In this document: positions 47,125-56,129 of the stretch, piece by piece
Layout: each line of letters starts with the position of its first letter
Position numbering within the stretch: the first letter of the stretch is position 1
From: VAZQ01 sp963785745
GTDB lineage: Bacteria; Pseudomonadota; Alphaproteobacteria; Rhizobiales; Xanthobacteraceae
Direction: 5' to 3'
Assembly: GCA_963785745.1 (NCBI GenBank)
Contig: CAWAWR010000021.1
Location: 62,001-126,000 of the forward strand
DNA: 64,000 nt
Position numbers and translations under genes: made by a program
The notes under the pieces: model-generated
The model's input: the letters and a program-made list of their open reading frames with translations, nothing else
What the model was told of the DNA's origin: nothing
The model's database searches: none

Positions 47125-47226
47125 ATGTCATTTCGAGAATGGACGCAGATTGCTGCCTTTGCTTTCGTGATTTCGTGTGCGTTCACGGGATTGCTTGTCG
47201 TCGTTGCGGTAGGTCTAGCGCGATAA
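47125..47226 (+). CDS. Tiny single-helix membrane peptide (33 aa), tentative
   Basis: Reads MSFREWTQIAAFAFVISCAF and ends VVVAVGLAR. A short polar start, one hydrophobic helix and a basic final residue. GGAAAG lies 5 nt before the ATG. Similar in layout to the peptides at 43516 and 43646 on the other side of the island. Confidence 0.4.
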   Translation: MSFREWTQIAAFAFVISCAFTGLLVVVAVGLAR

Positions 47227-47257
47227 AGGCTCGACCAACGTCGCGGTCATCGGTGGC

Positions 47258-47524
47258 TTACGCGCCATCGCGCCTCAGCCCCGCCGCCACCAACCATTGC
47301 GCCCACTGTTCTTCGACCGCTGTCTTAGCTTCATCGAATGACAGCGCGGTGCCGTGCTGCCGGAAGCCGGGCGGACCGTCCGTCATTTTGAAGCTCCAAT
47401 TCCAGACAATGGCCTGTCCTGCCGTCACCGACAGCGTCGCTTTGTAGAGGCTCGCGATGACGACCTCGCCGCTCATGACGGCGATCTGCGTGGCGCTGAT
47501 GCCCTTGTCGCGGAATTCGAGCAT
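47258..47524 (-). CDS. Hypothetical protein of prophage-type rhizobial family
   Basis: About 88 residues from ATG 47524 (MLEFRDKGISATQIAVMSGE); an ATG at 47542 adds six residues. Conserved-looking blocks: VVIASLYKATLS, IVWNWSFKMTDGPPGFRQHG, then FDEAKTAVEEQWAQWLVAAG. The pattern of a Trp-rich strand followed by an amphipathic helix recurs in small proteins near rhizobial phage remnants. No function assigned. Confidence 0.6.
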   Translation of the reverse strand: MLEFRDKGISATQIAVMSGEVVIASLYKATLSVTAGQAIVWNWSFKMTDGPPGFRQHGTALSFDEAKTAVEEQWAQWLVAAGLRRDGA

Positions 47525-47837
47525 GGCGCATGACCCGTTCATTAGCTAACGCGATGGCGGCTGACGGCCCCGCCGGTCGCCTCCAACGACGGGGCCGTCA
47601 GGTGCGACCCCAGGGGATGTCGGAGCCGGGAGCCGCAAGCCCTCACCATCCAGCACCGTGGCGACGTGGGCCAATTGTCCGAAGGTGTTGGCCGGTTACC
47701 CGAAGGTTAGGTTCCGCGCCGTAGCGGTGCAATTTTCGAGGACACTTTCCAGACACGGCCGCTGCGAGCCGTTCATCGCGCTCAATAATTTCCGATCACG
47801 CGAGGCCGCGATACGGCACATGGGCGGCCAAAAGAAA

Positions 47838-47858
47838 AGGGCGGCGCAGGGCCGCCCT
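47838..47858 (-). terminator. Rho-independent terminator on the minus strand
   Basis: AGGGCGGC (47838-47845) and GCCGCCCT (47851-47858) form a perfect 8-bp stem with a 5-nt loop. On the minus strand it is followed by TTTCTTTT. It lies 30 nt after the stop of the integrase-tail frame at 47888, which supports that frame being a real gene end. Confidence 0.7.
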
Positions 47859-47887
47859 CGCAACTATTGACGGTTTGCGCCGGTCGC

Positions 47888-48010
47888 CTACGCCGCCGTG
47901 CGAACCCTGACGGTGCCGGTACCCAAGATGCGGTTGATTTCGCGTTCCAGCGTCGCCGCCATCGCGCGATTTTCGTCAAAGTGATCGTAGCGCGCATAGA
48001 CCAGCGTCAC
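47888..48010 (-). pseudogene. Remnant of a phage-type integrase C-terminus, tentative
   Basis: A 40-codon frame from GTG 48010: VTLVYARYDHFDENRAMAAT, then LEREINRILGTGTVRVRTAA. The GGxVT..Y.R.......R.A...W/LE..I..IL layout resembles the last 40 residues of tyrosine recombinases, after the catalytic Tyr-containing loop. The frame stays open upstream for ten codons without a start, then meets a stop, consistent with a truncated gene end. A clear terminator follows. AAGG precedes the GTG, so a free-standing peptide is also possible. Confidence 0.42.
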
Positions 48011-48073
48011 CGGCCCACCTTCTCGTTGCGTAGTGCAACGTCATGCAACGCTGTGCTACAGGGACTTACCGTA

Positions 48074-48119
48074 ATTATGGATTCCGGGCTCCCTCGCTAC
48101 GCTCGGGCCCCGGAATGAC
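48074..48119. repeat. Dispersed palindromic repeat (ATTCCGGG type)
   Basis: ATTCCGGGCTCCCTCGC, TA, then CGCTCGGGCCCCGGAAT form a long interrupted palindrome; the minus strand starts CGTCATTCCGGGGC, the same core as the repeat at 42981. This is a dispersed intergenic element type common in Bradyrhizobium relatives. It marks the right edge of the accessory island. Confidence 0.65.
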
Positions 48120-48134
48120 GGCGCGGAGAGATTG

Positions 48135-49286
48135 ATGTTGGAGCGGCCGCAGTCAAAGGGAAAAGGCGCCGCAGCGCATTCGCCGCTGCCGATCCGGCGC
48201 GTCGACGCCATCCCGGTGGCGCTGCCGCTCAACACCCCGATGAAGATGTCGGGCATCACCATCGCCAAGGCCGAGAACATCCTGGTGCGGATCGAGGCCG
48301 CGGACGGCAGCGTGGGCTGGGGCGAAGCCGCCTCCGCGCCGACCATGACCGGCGACACGCTGGGCGGGCTGGTCGCCGCGGTACGCGATCACCTGGCGCC
48401 GATGCTCATCGGGCAGGACGCGTTCGACCGCCCTGCCCTCATGCCGGCGCTGCGGCGCGCGCTCATGGGCAACACCGGCGCGCATTCCGCGGTCGAGATG
48501 GCGCTGCTCGATCTCACGGGCCGTGCGAGCAATACGCGGCTCATCGACGCCGTCGTGCCGAAGCCGCTGCGCACGACCGTCAAGCCGATGTGGCTCCTCG
48601 GCAATGGCACTCCGGAGCAGGACATCGCCGAAGCGCGGGCCAAGGAGCGCGAGGGCTTCCATTTCTTCAAGCTCAAGATCGGCGTGAAGCCGGTGGCCGA
48701 CGAAATCGCCGCGACGCTCGCGGTGCGCGAGGCGCTCGGCAGGAAGATGCCGCTCTGCGCCGACGCCAATGGCGGACTGACGCTCGCGGATGCGAAGCGC
48801 TATGTCGCGCGCACGCGGCGGGCCAAGCTCGCCTTTGTCGAGCAGCCGCTGCCGCATGACGACCTCGCCGGGCTCAAGGCGCTGGCGAAGCTGCGCCTGC
48901 CGATCGGTGTGGACGAGAGCATCCATGCGCTGGCCGACGTCACCGCCAATGCCCGCGCCGGCGCGGCAGGCGTGTCGCTCAAGCTGATCAAGCTCGGCGG
49001 CTTCACGACCGCCTACGAGGCCGCGAAGCTCTGCCGGCGGCTGCGCCTCAAGGTCAACGTCGCGGCGAAGATCGCGGAATTGAGCATCGCCACCGCGGCC
49101 GCCGTGCATCTCGCCTGCGCGGTGCCGAACGTCGACTGGGGCGTGAGCCTCACGCATTTCTATCTCGCCGAAGACATCGTGCGGCATCCGCTGCCGATCC
49201 GCGACGGCGCCGTTTCGCTGCCGCAAGGCCCCGGCCTCGGCGTCGAGGTTGACGAAGCGGCCGTCGAGCGGTTCCGTGTAAAATAA
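48135..49286 (+). CDS. Enolase-superfamily enzyme, mandelate racemase/muconate lactonizing group
   Basis: 383 residues. The catalytic set of the muconate-lactonizing (MLE) subgroup is present: Lys179-X-Lys181 in FFKLKIGV, metal ligands Asp210 (LCADANGG), Glu236 (FVEQPLPHD) and Asp260 (IGVDESIH), and Lys283 in VSLKLIKLGG. Members include cycloisomerases, o-succinylbenzoate synthases and dipeptide epimerases; specificity cannot be set. GGAGAG precedes the ATG. It heads a same-strand series with a CMD-family protein and a 2-hydroxyacid dehydrogenase (gaps 24 and 8 nt), suggesting a catabolic operon for a cyclic or hydroxy acid. Confidence 0.9.
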   Translation: MLERPQSKGKGAAAHSPLPIRRVDAIPVALPLNTPMKMSGITIAKAENILVRIEAADGSVGWGEAASAPTMTGDTLGGLVAAVRDHLAPMLIGQDAFDRPALMPALRRALMGNTGAHSAVEMALLDLTGRASNTRLIDAVVPKPLRTTVKPMWLLGNGTPEQDIAEARAKEREGFHFFKLKIGVKPVADEIAATLAVREALGRKMPLCADANGGLTLADAKRYVARTRRAKLAFVEQPLPHDDLAGLKALAKLRLPIGVDESIHALADVTANARAGAAGVSLKLIKLGGFTTAYEAAKLCRRLRLKVNVAAKIAELSIATAAAVHLACAVPNVDWGVSLTHFYLAEDIVRHPLPIRDGAVSLPQGPGLGVEVDEAAVERFRVK

Positions 49287-49310
49287 CCATCCCGTCCTGA
49301 AAGAAGCATC

Positions 49311-49847
49311 ATGGCCCGCGTAAAACTGCTCCAGCCGGAGGATTGTCCGGACCACCCTGCGCTGGTTGACCGCATCCGCAAGGGTCGGCGCGGCAATGTC
49401 ATCAACGTCTACAAGCTGTTGCTGCACAGCCCGGACATCGCCAGCGTCTGGCTCGATCTGGTCAATGTGGTGCGCTGGAAGGTCGATCTCGAAGGCCGCC
49501 TGCGCGAGATCGTGATCGTGCGGATCGGCTATCTCAACCGTTGCGCCTACGTCGTGAACCAGCACGTGCCCGAGCTCACCGCGCCGGAGGGGCTGACCAA
49601 GGAGGAGTGCGCCGCCCTCGCCGACTGGCGCGCGTCGCCGTTCTTCAACGAGCGCGAGCGCGCCGCGCTCGCCTATGCCGACGCCGTGACGCGCGACATC
49701 GACGTGCCTGATGCCGTGTTCGCCGAGCTGCGCAAGCATTTCAACGAACGCCAGATCGTCGAGCTGACGGTGCTGATCGGCACCTACAACATGCACACGC
49801 GGGTCGGCCAGGCGCTGCAGATCGACCCCGAGCCGCATCACCCCTGA
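49311..49847 (+). CDS. Carboxymuconolactone decarboxylase (CMD)-family protein
   Basis: 178 residues, all helical. The active-site region is REIVIVRIGYLNRCAYVVNQ followed by H: one Cys and the His seven residues on, but no second Cys, so it is of the CMD type rather than the AhpD peroxidase type. The later helix FNERERAALAYADAVTRD and LIGTYNMHTRVGQAL complete the domain. Between the enolase-superfamily gene and the dehydrogenase in one operon, which fits a lactone or aromatic ring-fission pathway (inference). Confidence 0.87.
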   Translation: MARVKLLQPEDCPDHPALVDRIRKGRRGNVINVYKLLLHSPDIASVWLDLVNVVRWKVDLEGRLREIVIVRIGYLNRCAYVVNQHVPELTAPEGLTKEECAALADWRASPFFNERERAALAYADAVTRDIDVPDAVFAELRKHFNERQIVELTVLIGTYNMHTRVGQALQIDPEPHHP

Positions 49848-49855
49848 GCAACGCC

Positions 49856-50938
49856 GTGCCGGACGCACCCCTTATCGTCGTCGAAGACGATCCGTTCCTG
49901 CGCGTGCTGCAGGTCGTGCTCGATCCGACGCCGGTCGAACGCTATGCCGCCTTTGCCGACTTCTTCGCGCATGAGGCCGACTTCGGCGACTATTGCGCGC
50001 GCGTGCGCGCGACAGTCCCCGGCCTGTTCCCGGCCCGTGTGCAAATGGTCGAGACGCAGGACGAATTGCGCGCGCGCGCTCGCCGAGCGCACGCGGCGTG
50101 GCGGTCGAGGCGCTCACGTTCGGACGCGAGGAGCTTGCCGCCGCGCCGAAACTGAAGTTCGTGCAGAAATACGGCCTCGGGCTTGGCACCATCGATACCG
50201 CCGCCTGCGCCGAACGCAGCGTGCCCGTGCTGACCATCCGCCGCCGCGCCAACATCGCCTGCGCCGAGCACGCGGTCGCGCTGATGCTGACGCAGGCGCG
50301 CAAGCTTAACCGCTTCATCGGCCGCGTCAGCGCCGCGAAACTCGGCGAGGAAGGCCATCCCTACAAGCCGTTCGACCGGCGGCATACGCCCAATTCGAAC
50401 TGGGGACGCGTTCCCGGCATCCGCCTGCTCCACGGTGCGACGCTCGGGCTGATCGGGCTCGGCGAGATCGGACGCGAGATCGCGATCCGCGCCGGTCGCC
50501 TTCGGCATGCGGGTTCTCTATTTCCAGCGCCGCCAGTTGCAAGAGGCCGACGAGCGCGCGCTCGGCGTCGCCTATGCGCCGCTCGACACACTCCTGGCCG
50601 AGGCCGACTGGGTGATCCCGCAACTGCCCGAGGGTCCATCGACAAGAAACATCATCGGCGCCGCCCAGCTCGCACGCATGAAGCCCGGCGCCTTCATCGT
50701 CAACGTGTCGCGGCCGGACGTGATCGACCGCGCGGCCCTGATCGAGGCGTTGAAGTCCGGAAAGCTCGGTGGCTTCGCGCTCGATCCGCTCTACCAGGCG
50801 CCCATGCGCGACGACGACGAGCTTCTGCAGTTTAAAAACGTCGTCCTCACGCCGCACCTCGCCGCGCAGCCGCGGCTGAACGCGCTCGCCGATTTCGAGG
50901 ACATCATCGCCGGGATGGCGCGGGCGCTGGCGCGTTAG
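49856..50938 (+). CDS. D-isomer 2-hydroxyacid dehydrogenase (two frameshifts)
   Basis: About 360 residues over the span. N-terminal catalytic lobe DAPLIVVEDDPFLRVLQVVL, then after an indel in the CG run 50068-50079 (one CG too many) SARGVAVEALTFGREELAAA, LKFVQKYGLGLGTID and ACAEHAVALMLTQARKL. The NAD motif is GLIGLGEIGREIAIRA; after one extra base at about 50493 the frame continues VAFGMRVLYFQRR, RMKPGAFIVNVSRPDVIDR with the catalytic Arg and VVLTPHLAAQPRLNALADFE with the His. All motifs are kept, so the breaks are likely sequence errors. The enzyme reduces or oxidises 2-keto/2-hydroxy acids with NAD(P). It ends 4 nt into the convergent gene. Confidence 0.87.
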
Positions 50939-51789
50939 TGCTTCACGCCGCCCGGGACCGTGCCGGTCAGGATCGGGCTGTCCTGCGGGAACACCACGAT
51001 GCCGCGTTCGCCGGCGGCGGTAATCGCCTTCTGGATCAGCCCCGATGCCTTGGCGTCCTCGACGAACGCGCTGACATAGGCGAGCCGCGCGGCCTGGCCC
51101 TTGTTGAAAGCGATCGCCTGGATGTTGGCGCCATAGTGTCCGTCCAGCACGCGCGAGCCGGGAAGTTGCTTGGCGTATTCCAGGATCGGCGGGCGCGGCG
51201 ACGCATAGGCGTCCGCCTTGCCGGAACGCACCAGCTCAAATGCTTCATCCGGAATTTCGACGTCGATCATCGTGGCGTGCTTGATGACGTCGTGGAGCGC
51301 GTGGGTCGAGGCGTGATTGCGGACGCCGACGATGCGGACGCCCGGCTTGTCGGCATCGGCGATGGAACGGATCGACGAGTTCGCCGGTACCAGATAGGTG
51401 AACGGCACCATGATATGCGGCGTCGCGTAGTCGACGTTCTTGGTGCGCGCTTGCGTGAAGCCCAGGAATCCCATGTCGCAATCGCCGGCCTTGAGGCAAT
51501 CGATCAGCACCGGCGGCGCCGAATGCCCGACAAGCTCCAGCTTGACGCCAAGCCGGTCCGCCAGCGCCTGCGCGATCGGCACGATCACCGTGCCGGTCCC
51601 ACTCCCGCGGATCTCGCCGGTCTTCTTGTCCTGGACGAATTGCGGCAGGTGCAGCCCGATGCGAACCTTGCCCGCGCGCACGATGTCCGCGACGCGCGGA
51701 TCGGCCGTCGGCTGGGCATCGGCTGCGGCCACCGTCGCGAGCAGCGCGGCCATCGTCAGCAGCGCGCGGAATCCCGTTTTTGTTTTCAT
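50935..51789 (-). CDS. Periplasmic solute-binding protein, amino-acid type (family 3)
   Basis: 284 residues with a signal peptide ending AAADA. The mature protein begins VADIVRAGKVRIGLHLPQFV, then VIVPIAQALADRLGVKLELV and CDMGFLGFTQART, VDYATPHIMVPFTYLVPANS, the family 3 pattern for amino acids or similar small ligands. The start at 51789 is set by the signal peptide. No permease or ATPase genes adjoin, so it may feed another transporter or a sensor. The 3' end overlaps that of the dehydrogenase by 4 nt. Confidence 0.88.
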   Translation of the reverse strand: MKTKTGFRALLTMAALLATVAAADAQPTADPRVADIVRAGKVRIGLHLPQFVQDKKTGEIRGSGTGTVIVPIAQALADRLGVKLELVGHSAPPVLIDCLKAGDCDMGFLGFTQARTKNVDYATPHIMVPFTYLVPANSSIRSIADADKPGVRIVGVRNHASTHALHDVIKHATMIDVEIPDEAFELVRSGKADAYASPRPPILEYAKQLPGSRVLDGHYGANIQAIAFNKGQAARLAYVSAFVEDAKASGLIQKAITAAGERGIVVFPQDSPILTGTVPGGVKH

Positions 51790-51904
51790 CACGTCCCCAC
51801 TTTCAGCATCGCCACTCCCCGGCTTTGCCAACCCGACAATCCGCGATTTCAGCGGCCACAGCAAGAACGAACGGCCGCGCGGTACCGTCACACCGCAGCT
51901 AACG

Positions 51905-53110
51905 TTAATCCGCGTCGGGACGGGATTTTCTGTCCCGCATCAGCATGGCAAACGGAACCGCCGCGACCACCACGGAGAGCACGGAGGTGATGAGCATGGT
52001 CATGATCATCGGCCCCGGCGTCCCGCTCGATACGAAGCCATAGAACTGGGCAAAGGCGGCGCCGCCAAAATGCTGCATGAACACGCCGAGGCCGGCCGCC
52101 ATCCCCACAAGCCGTGGATTGACCGCCATGGCGGCGGCCTGACCGAACGGCAGCGAAATTCCTTGCGAGAAGGTAATGAAGAAGCCGGGAATGAAAAGCA
52201 CGAGCGGCGACATGTGCCCGTAGAAAAGAACCGCCGCCAAGACGCATACGGTAGCCAACGACATCGACGATCCCACCAGCACCATCATCTCATTGACAAC
52301 GCGCCCGCTCAGTCTTGTGGATATGAAGTTTCCAACCAGGAAGCCAAACGGAAACAGCAGGAAATAGAATCCAAATTCCGCCGAAGGACGGTTGAGCAAT
52401 TCCTTCATGAAACCGGACGCGGCCGTCGCCAGAACGAGAAATGTTCCGGTGTTGAATCCGCCTTGCAGAACGAACGACATAAACCGCGCCTGAGACAACA
52501 GCTCGATATAGCTTCGGAATAGATTTTTTTGTGGAGCGCGGTCCGGCGGGCGCGTCTCCGGCACCGCGATATAGGCGCTCGTGAGGATCAAGCTTCCGGC
52601 AAGCAGTGCGAAGCCGAAGACGCTCCGCCATCCCAGCGCATCGATGAGAATACCGCCAACAATCGGCGAGATCATCGGGCCCATCGTGTAGAACATTGTC
52701 AGATACGCGATGGCTTTGACCAGACGGCCCGGGCCGTACACGTCGGACGCGATCGTTCGCACAAGCGTCACACCGCATCCGGCGCCGACAGCCTGCAGCG
52801 ATCGACCCAGCAGAAGCGTGAAGACCGACTCGGCCATGAAGGCGACGACGCTGCCGAACAGGAACAGGCTCAGTCCCGAGAGCAAGAGCGGCCGGCGCCC
52901 GTACCGGTCCGAGAACGCGCCATAGCCCAGGGTCGCAAACGCCATGCAGAAAAGCGCAACGCTGAATGTGAGCTGCGCCTCTGCATCGGAGAGGCCAAGG
53001 GCAACCTTCACCGCGGGAATGACCGGCAGATACAGGTGAATGACCAGCGGCCCGATCAGCGAGATCGACGCAAGGGCGGGCGCAAACAGGCGGCTTTGCG
53101 GAGCCGTCAT
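51905..53110 (-). CDS. Bcr/CflA-type MFS drug exporter
   Basis: 401 residues with twelve hydrophobic segments. The MFS loop motif after helix 2 is GAFSDRYGRRPLLLSGLSLF, the helix 4-5 region has LLLGRSLQAVGAGCGVTLVR and the antiporter-like motif continues IASDVYGPGRLVKA, PMISPIVGGILIDALGWRSV, all typical of Bcr/CflA exporters. It would expel small toxic compounds through proton antiport. Start at 53110; an upstream extension is Arg/Pro-rich and not family-like. Confidence 0.9.
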   Translation of the reverse strand: MTAPQSRLFAPALASISLIGPLVIHLYLPVIPAVKVALGLSDAEAQLTFSVALFCMAFATLGYGAFSDRYGRRPLLLSGLSLFLFGSVVAFMAESVFTLLLGRSLQAVGAGCGVTLVRTIASDVYGPGRLVKAIAYLTMFYTMGPMISPIVGGILIDALGWRSVFGFALLAGSLILTSAYIAVPETRPPDRAPQKNLFRSYIELLSQARFMSFVLQGGFNTGTFLVLATAASGFMKELLNRPSAEFGFYFLLFPFGFLVGNFISTRLSGRVVNEMMVLVGSSMSLATVCVLAAVLFYGHMSPLVLFIPGFFITFSQGISLPFGQAAAMAVNPRLVGMAAGLGVFMQHFGGAAFAQFYGFVSSGTPGPMIMTMLITSVLSVVVAAVPFAMLMRDRKSRPDAD

Positions 53111-53150
53111 CGGAGGCGCGCGCGGCGTGTGCGCTCTGCCGCCACGGTTT

Positions 53151-54125
53151 TCATTCCGCGCAGAACAGCCGCTTGGCGTCCCCGTCACGGCTCGCAACGC
53201 GGGCCAGCGCGGAATATTCGGGACCGGTGGCGAACACCGTGACCGGAACACCGCCGTTGAGCCCGCCCGCAATGACGTTCGCCTCCTGCGGGCTCACGTT
53301 CTTGGCGCGCTGGTCGATGAACGCGGCTTGCGCCCGATAGCGGCGCGCGTCCGCCGCCGTACGCGGCGTGTCGACGTCCTTGAAGCGCTCGACCATCAGC
53401 GTCTCTACCGGCGCGCTGGCGAGCGCGCGGCGCTCGGCATCGGGATCGTCGGCGGTCGACAGCGCACCCATCCCGGCCAGCGACGAACGGTAGCTCGCGA
53501 TGCGCAGATAGTCCGCGAGGAAGGGCGGCGCCGTGTGCTTGCCCTTGCGCAACGGCGCAAACGCCGCATCGGCGGCGGTCGCATTGGCGAGGAAGCAGCG
53601 CCAATGCTTGTCGGCCGGCAATCCCGCCGTCATCAGCCCGGCGCGCAGCCGCCGCAACCGGTCGGGATCGATGCGGGCGAGCGATCGGCTCACGCCGCCC
53701 GCCCGCAAGGTCATGAATGCGTTGCCGGCCGACAGCGCGACCGTCCAGGACGGCGTCGCCGTCAACGCGGCCGCCGCCAGCTCAGGCGCAACGCCATCGG
53801 CGCTCGTGCGGTCCGCGAAGGCCAGCTTGTCGCCGTCGACCGTCAGCCGCGCGCGCGCCATCAGCGGCGCGTCGCTGCACAGCTTCGATTTCGCACAGAC
53901 GAATGGCGAGGCATGGCGGAACGACATCGCGCGATCTTCGATGGCGCCGTCCGCCGCAATCACCAGAAGCTCTTCCGAAACCGCACCGCTCTTGTCGAGC
54001 GCGGGAAAGACCCCGTCAACCGCAAGCCACCAGCCGGCAAGATCCCGCGGCGTCAGCGCAACCGCCGGAGCGGCAGCCGAAACGCAGGTCGCGACACAGA
54101 TCGCATGCAAGAGGTGCTTCGTCAT
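53151..54125 (-). CDS. Secreted hypothetical protein
   Basis: 324 residues from ATG 54125. The signal peptide (HAICVATCVSAAAPAVA) is followed by LTPRDLAGWWLAVDGVFPAL, a beta-rich middle with a CAKSKLC pair, and an alpha-helical C-terminal half (RRYRAQAAFIDQRAKNVSPQ) ending with a Cys near KRLFCAE. I do not recognise the family. Its stop lies 40 nt upstream of the MFS gene start on the same strand, so the two may be co-transcribed. Confidence 0.72.
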   Translation of the reverse strand: MTKHLLHAICVATCVSAAAPAVALTPRDLAGWWLAVDGVFPALDKSGAVSEELLVIAADGAIEDRAMSFRHASPFVCAKSKLCSDAPLMARARLTVDGDKLAFADRTSADGVAPELAAAALTATPSWTVALSAGNAFMTLRAGGVSRSLARIDPDRLRRLRAGLMTAGLPADKHWRCFLANATAADAAFAPLRKGKHTAPPFLADYLRIASYRSSLAGMGALSTADDPDAERRALASAPVETLMVERFKDVDTPRTAADARRYRAQAAFIDQRAKNVSPQEANVIAGGLNGGVPVTVFATGPEYSALARVASRDGDAKRLFCAE

Positions 54126-54247
54126 CGGGGCGTCATCATCACGTCCGCCGCACGACCGTGCAAGGGGTCCGCAGGAGCCCGGCTGCGGGACGCGTTGCGA
54201 GTGCGGAGAAATGCGGCCATCATGCGCCGCAAAACGGGGAGGATCGC

Positions 54248-55222
54248 ATGGGTTGGTTTCGCCTCGCGCCTGCATTGGCCGGCCTGTTCGCATTGCTCGG
54301 CACGACGCTTCCGGCATTGGCGCAGGATTTTCCCAGCCGTCCCATGAAAATCGTGGTGGGCTTCGGGCCCGGGGGATTGGGCGACATCACGGTGCGCGCG
54401 GTCGCGCAGAAGATGCAGGATTCGCTCGGCAGGCCGGTGGTCGTCGAGAACATGCCCGGCGCCGGCGGCATGGCCGCGGCCGCGTCGGTGGCGCGCGCGG
54501 CGCCCGACGGGCACACCATGCTGCTGGTGAGCGGGCAGAACGCGATCAGCCCGTCGATCTTCAAAAGCATGTCCTACGAATGGCGGCGCGATTTCACGGC
54601 GGTGTCCAACATGGGCTCCTTCGACTTCGTGATCGTGGCCGGCAAGAACAGTCCGTTGAAAACGGTCGGCGATCTGATCGCTGCCGCAAAAAAAGAGCCG
54701 GGCAAGTTCAACGTCGGCACCATCAGCGCCGGCAGCGCGCAGCATTTGACGGCGCTGCTGTTCAACTCGATGGCGGAGCTGAGCGTGCCGGTTGTTCCGT
54801 TCCGGACCACGGGCGAAGTGGTCGCGGGGCTCCTGTCCGGGAATATCCAGGCCGGCTTCGAAACCTTGCCGGGCGTCCTGGAACAGGTGCGCGCCGGCAC
54901 GTTGCGGGCGCTGGCGGTCTCGTCGGACCGCCGGGCGGCGTCGCTGCCGGACGTACCCACGATCGCCGAGAGCGGCGTGCCGGGCTACAACATCGTCTCC
55001 TGGAACGGGTTCGTGGTGCCGGCCAAGACGCCCCGCGAGATCGTGCTCAAGCTCAACAAGGAGGTCGCGGCGGCGCTGGCGGCGCCCGATGTGCGCAAGC
55101 GGTTCCAGGAGCTGGCGGTCGATCCGCGCGCCAGCTCTCCGGAGGAATTGCAGAAGACCTACGATGCCGACGAGGCCCGCTGGCGCAAGGTGATCGCCGA
55201 CGCGAAGATTCCCCAGCAGTGA
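54248..55222 (+). CDS. Bug/TctC-family periplasmic solute receptor
   Basis: 324 residues. Signal peptide ending LPALAQ, then DFPSRPMKIVVGFGPGGLGD, RPVVVENMPGAGGMAAAASV, GHTMLLVSGQNAISPSIF and a C-terminus DVRKRFQELAVDPRASSPEE: a standard Bug receptor. GGAGG lies 5 nt before ATG 54248. A convergent FAH-family gene lies downstream. Ligand unknown. Confidence 0.92.
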   Translation: MGWFRLAPALAGLFALLGTTLPALAQDFPSRPMKIVVGFGPGGLGDITVRAVAQKMQDSLGRPVVVENMPGAGGMAAAASVARAAPDGHTMLLVSGQNAISPSIFKSMSYEWRRDFTAVSNMGSFDFVIVAGKNSPLKTVGDLIAAAKKEPGKFNVGTISAGSAQHLTALLFNSMAELSVPVVPFRTTGEVVAGLLSGNIQAGFETLPGVLEQVRAGTLRALAVSSDRRAASLPDVPTIAESGVPGYNIVSWNGFVVPAKTPREIVLKLNKEVAAALAAPDVRKRFQELAVDPRASSPEELQKTYDADEARWRKVIADAKIPQQ

Positions 55223-55294
55223 TGGCCGCGCCGACGCTGCGGATCAGGAGATCTTGATCCGCCGCGGCTCAGCCGATCTTGAATTCGTGTCGGC

Positions 55295-56005
55295 TCAGCC
55301 GACGGGGACCTTGATGTCCCCGACGCCGTCGACGTGACCGTGCATCACCTCGCCCTTCTTCACCGCGCCGACGCCGGCCGGCGTGCCGCTCATGATGATG
55401 TCGCCGGGCGCCAACTCAAAGAGCGCCGACAGGTGCTGGATCACTTCGGGGACCTTCCAGATGAGCTGGTTGAGGTCGCCGGTCTGCCGGCGCTTGCCGT
55501 CGACGTCGAGCCAGATCGCGCCCTGGTCGGGATGGCCGATCTCGGACGCGCGGATGATCTCGCCGATCGGCGCCGACTTCTCGAACGCCTTGCCGACTTC
55601 CCAGGGGCGCTGGAGGTCCTTCGCCTGGTTCTGCAAATCGCGCCGCGTCATGTCGAGCCCGACGGCGTAGCCATAGACATGCTCGAGCGCCTTGTCGGTC
55701 GTGATGTTCGTGCCGCCCTTGCCGAGCGCGACGATGAGCTCGATCTCGAAGTGCAGGTCGTTGGTCAGCGGCGGATAGGGAAAGGTCTCGCCGGCCAGGA
55801 TCACGTTGTCCGGATTCTTCTGGAAGAAGAACGGCGGCTCCTTGTTCGGATCGCGGCCCATCTCGATGGCGTGGGCGGCATAGTTGCGCCCGACGCAGTA
55901 GACGCGCCGGATCGGGAAACGCGCCTTGGTGCCGCGCACCGGCAGCGACGTGACGACAGGCGGGTTCACGACGTAGGACGGCAAGGAATCGCTCAAAGAG
56001 TTCAT
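55295..56005 (-). CDS. Fumarylacetoacetate hydrolase (FAH)-family protein
   Basis: 236 residues, the single-domain size of acylpyruvate or 2-hydroxyhepta-2,4-diene-dioate type hydrolases. Metal and substrate motifs: VYCVGRNYAAHAIEMGRDPN, FFFQKNPDNVI, Glu87 and Glu89 in LHFEIELIVALGKGG, Asp118 in AVGLDMTRRDLQ and PGDIIMSGTPAGVGAV. Such enzymes cleave C-C bonds in aromatic or keto-acid breakdown. Start ATG 56005 with AAGG upstream. Between Bug receptor genes, possibly acting on the acids they capture (inference). Confidence 0.9.
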   Translation of the reverse strand: MNSLSDSLPSYVVNPPVVTSLPVRGTKARFPIRRVYCVGRNYAAHAIEMGRDPNKEPPFFFQKNPDNVILAGETFPYPPLTNDLHFEIELIVALGKGGTNITTDKALEHVYGYAVGLDMTRRDLQNQAKDLQRPWEVGKAFEKSAPIGEIIRASEIGHPDQGAIWLDVDGKRRQTGDLNQLIWKVPEVIQHLSALFELAPGDIIMSGTPAGVGAVKKGEVMHGHVDGVGDIKVPVG

Positions 56006-56129
56006 CGGTAAGACCTTGATCTATCGTGGAATAGCGGCGCCCCCGGGGACGGGATGCCGGAAGCAAGCGCCATCCAGTACTTGGCTGGAGGTGGGCTAGT
56101 CAATTGCTTCGATAGCAGCGTCTTGTCGC

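Noticed and set aside
49311..49847. AhpD-type alkylhydroperoxidase
   Set aside because: The second Cys of CxxC is Val, so peroxidase chemistry of the AhpD type is not supported; kept as CMD family.
48153..49868. 571-codon minus-strand frame opposite the enolase and CMD genes
   Set aside because: Shadow frame with His/Asp/Arg-rich noise; the plus-strand genes have full catalytic motifs.
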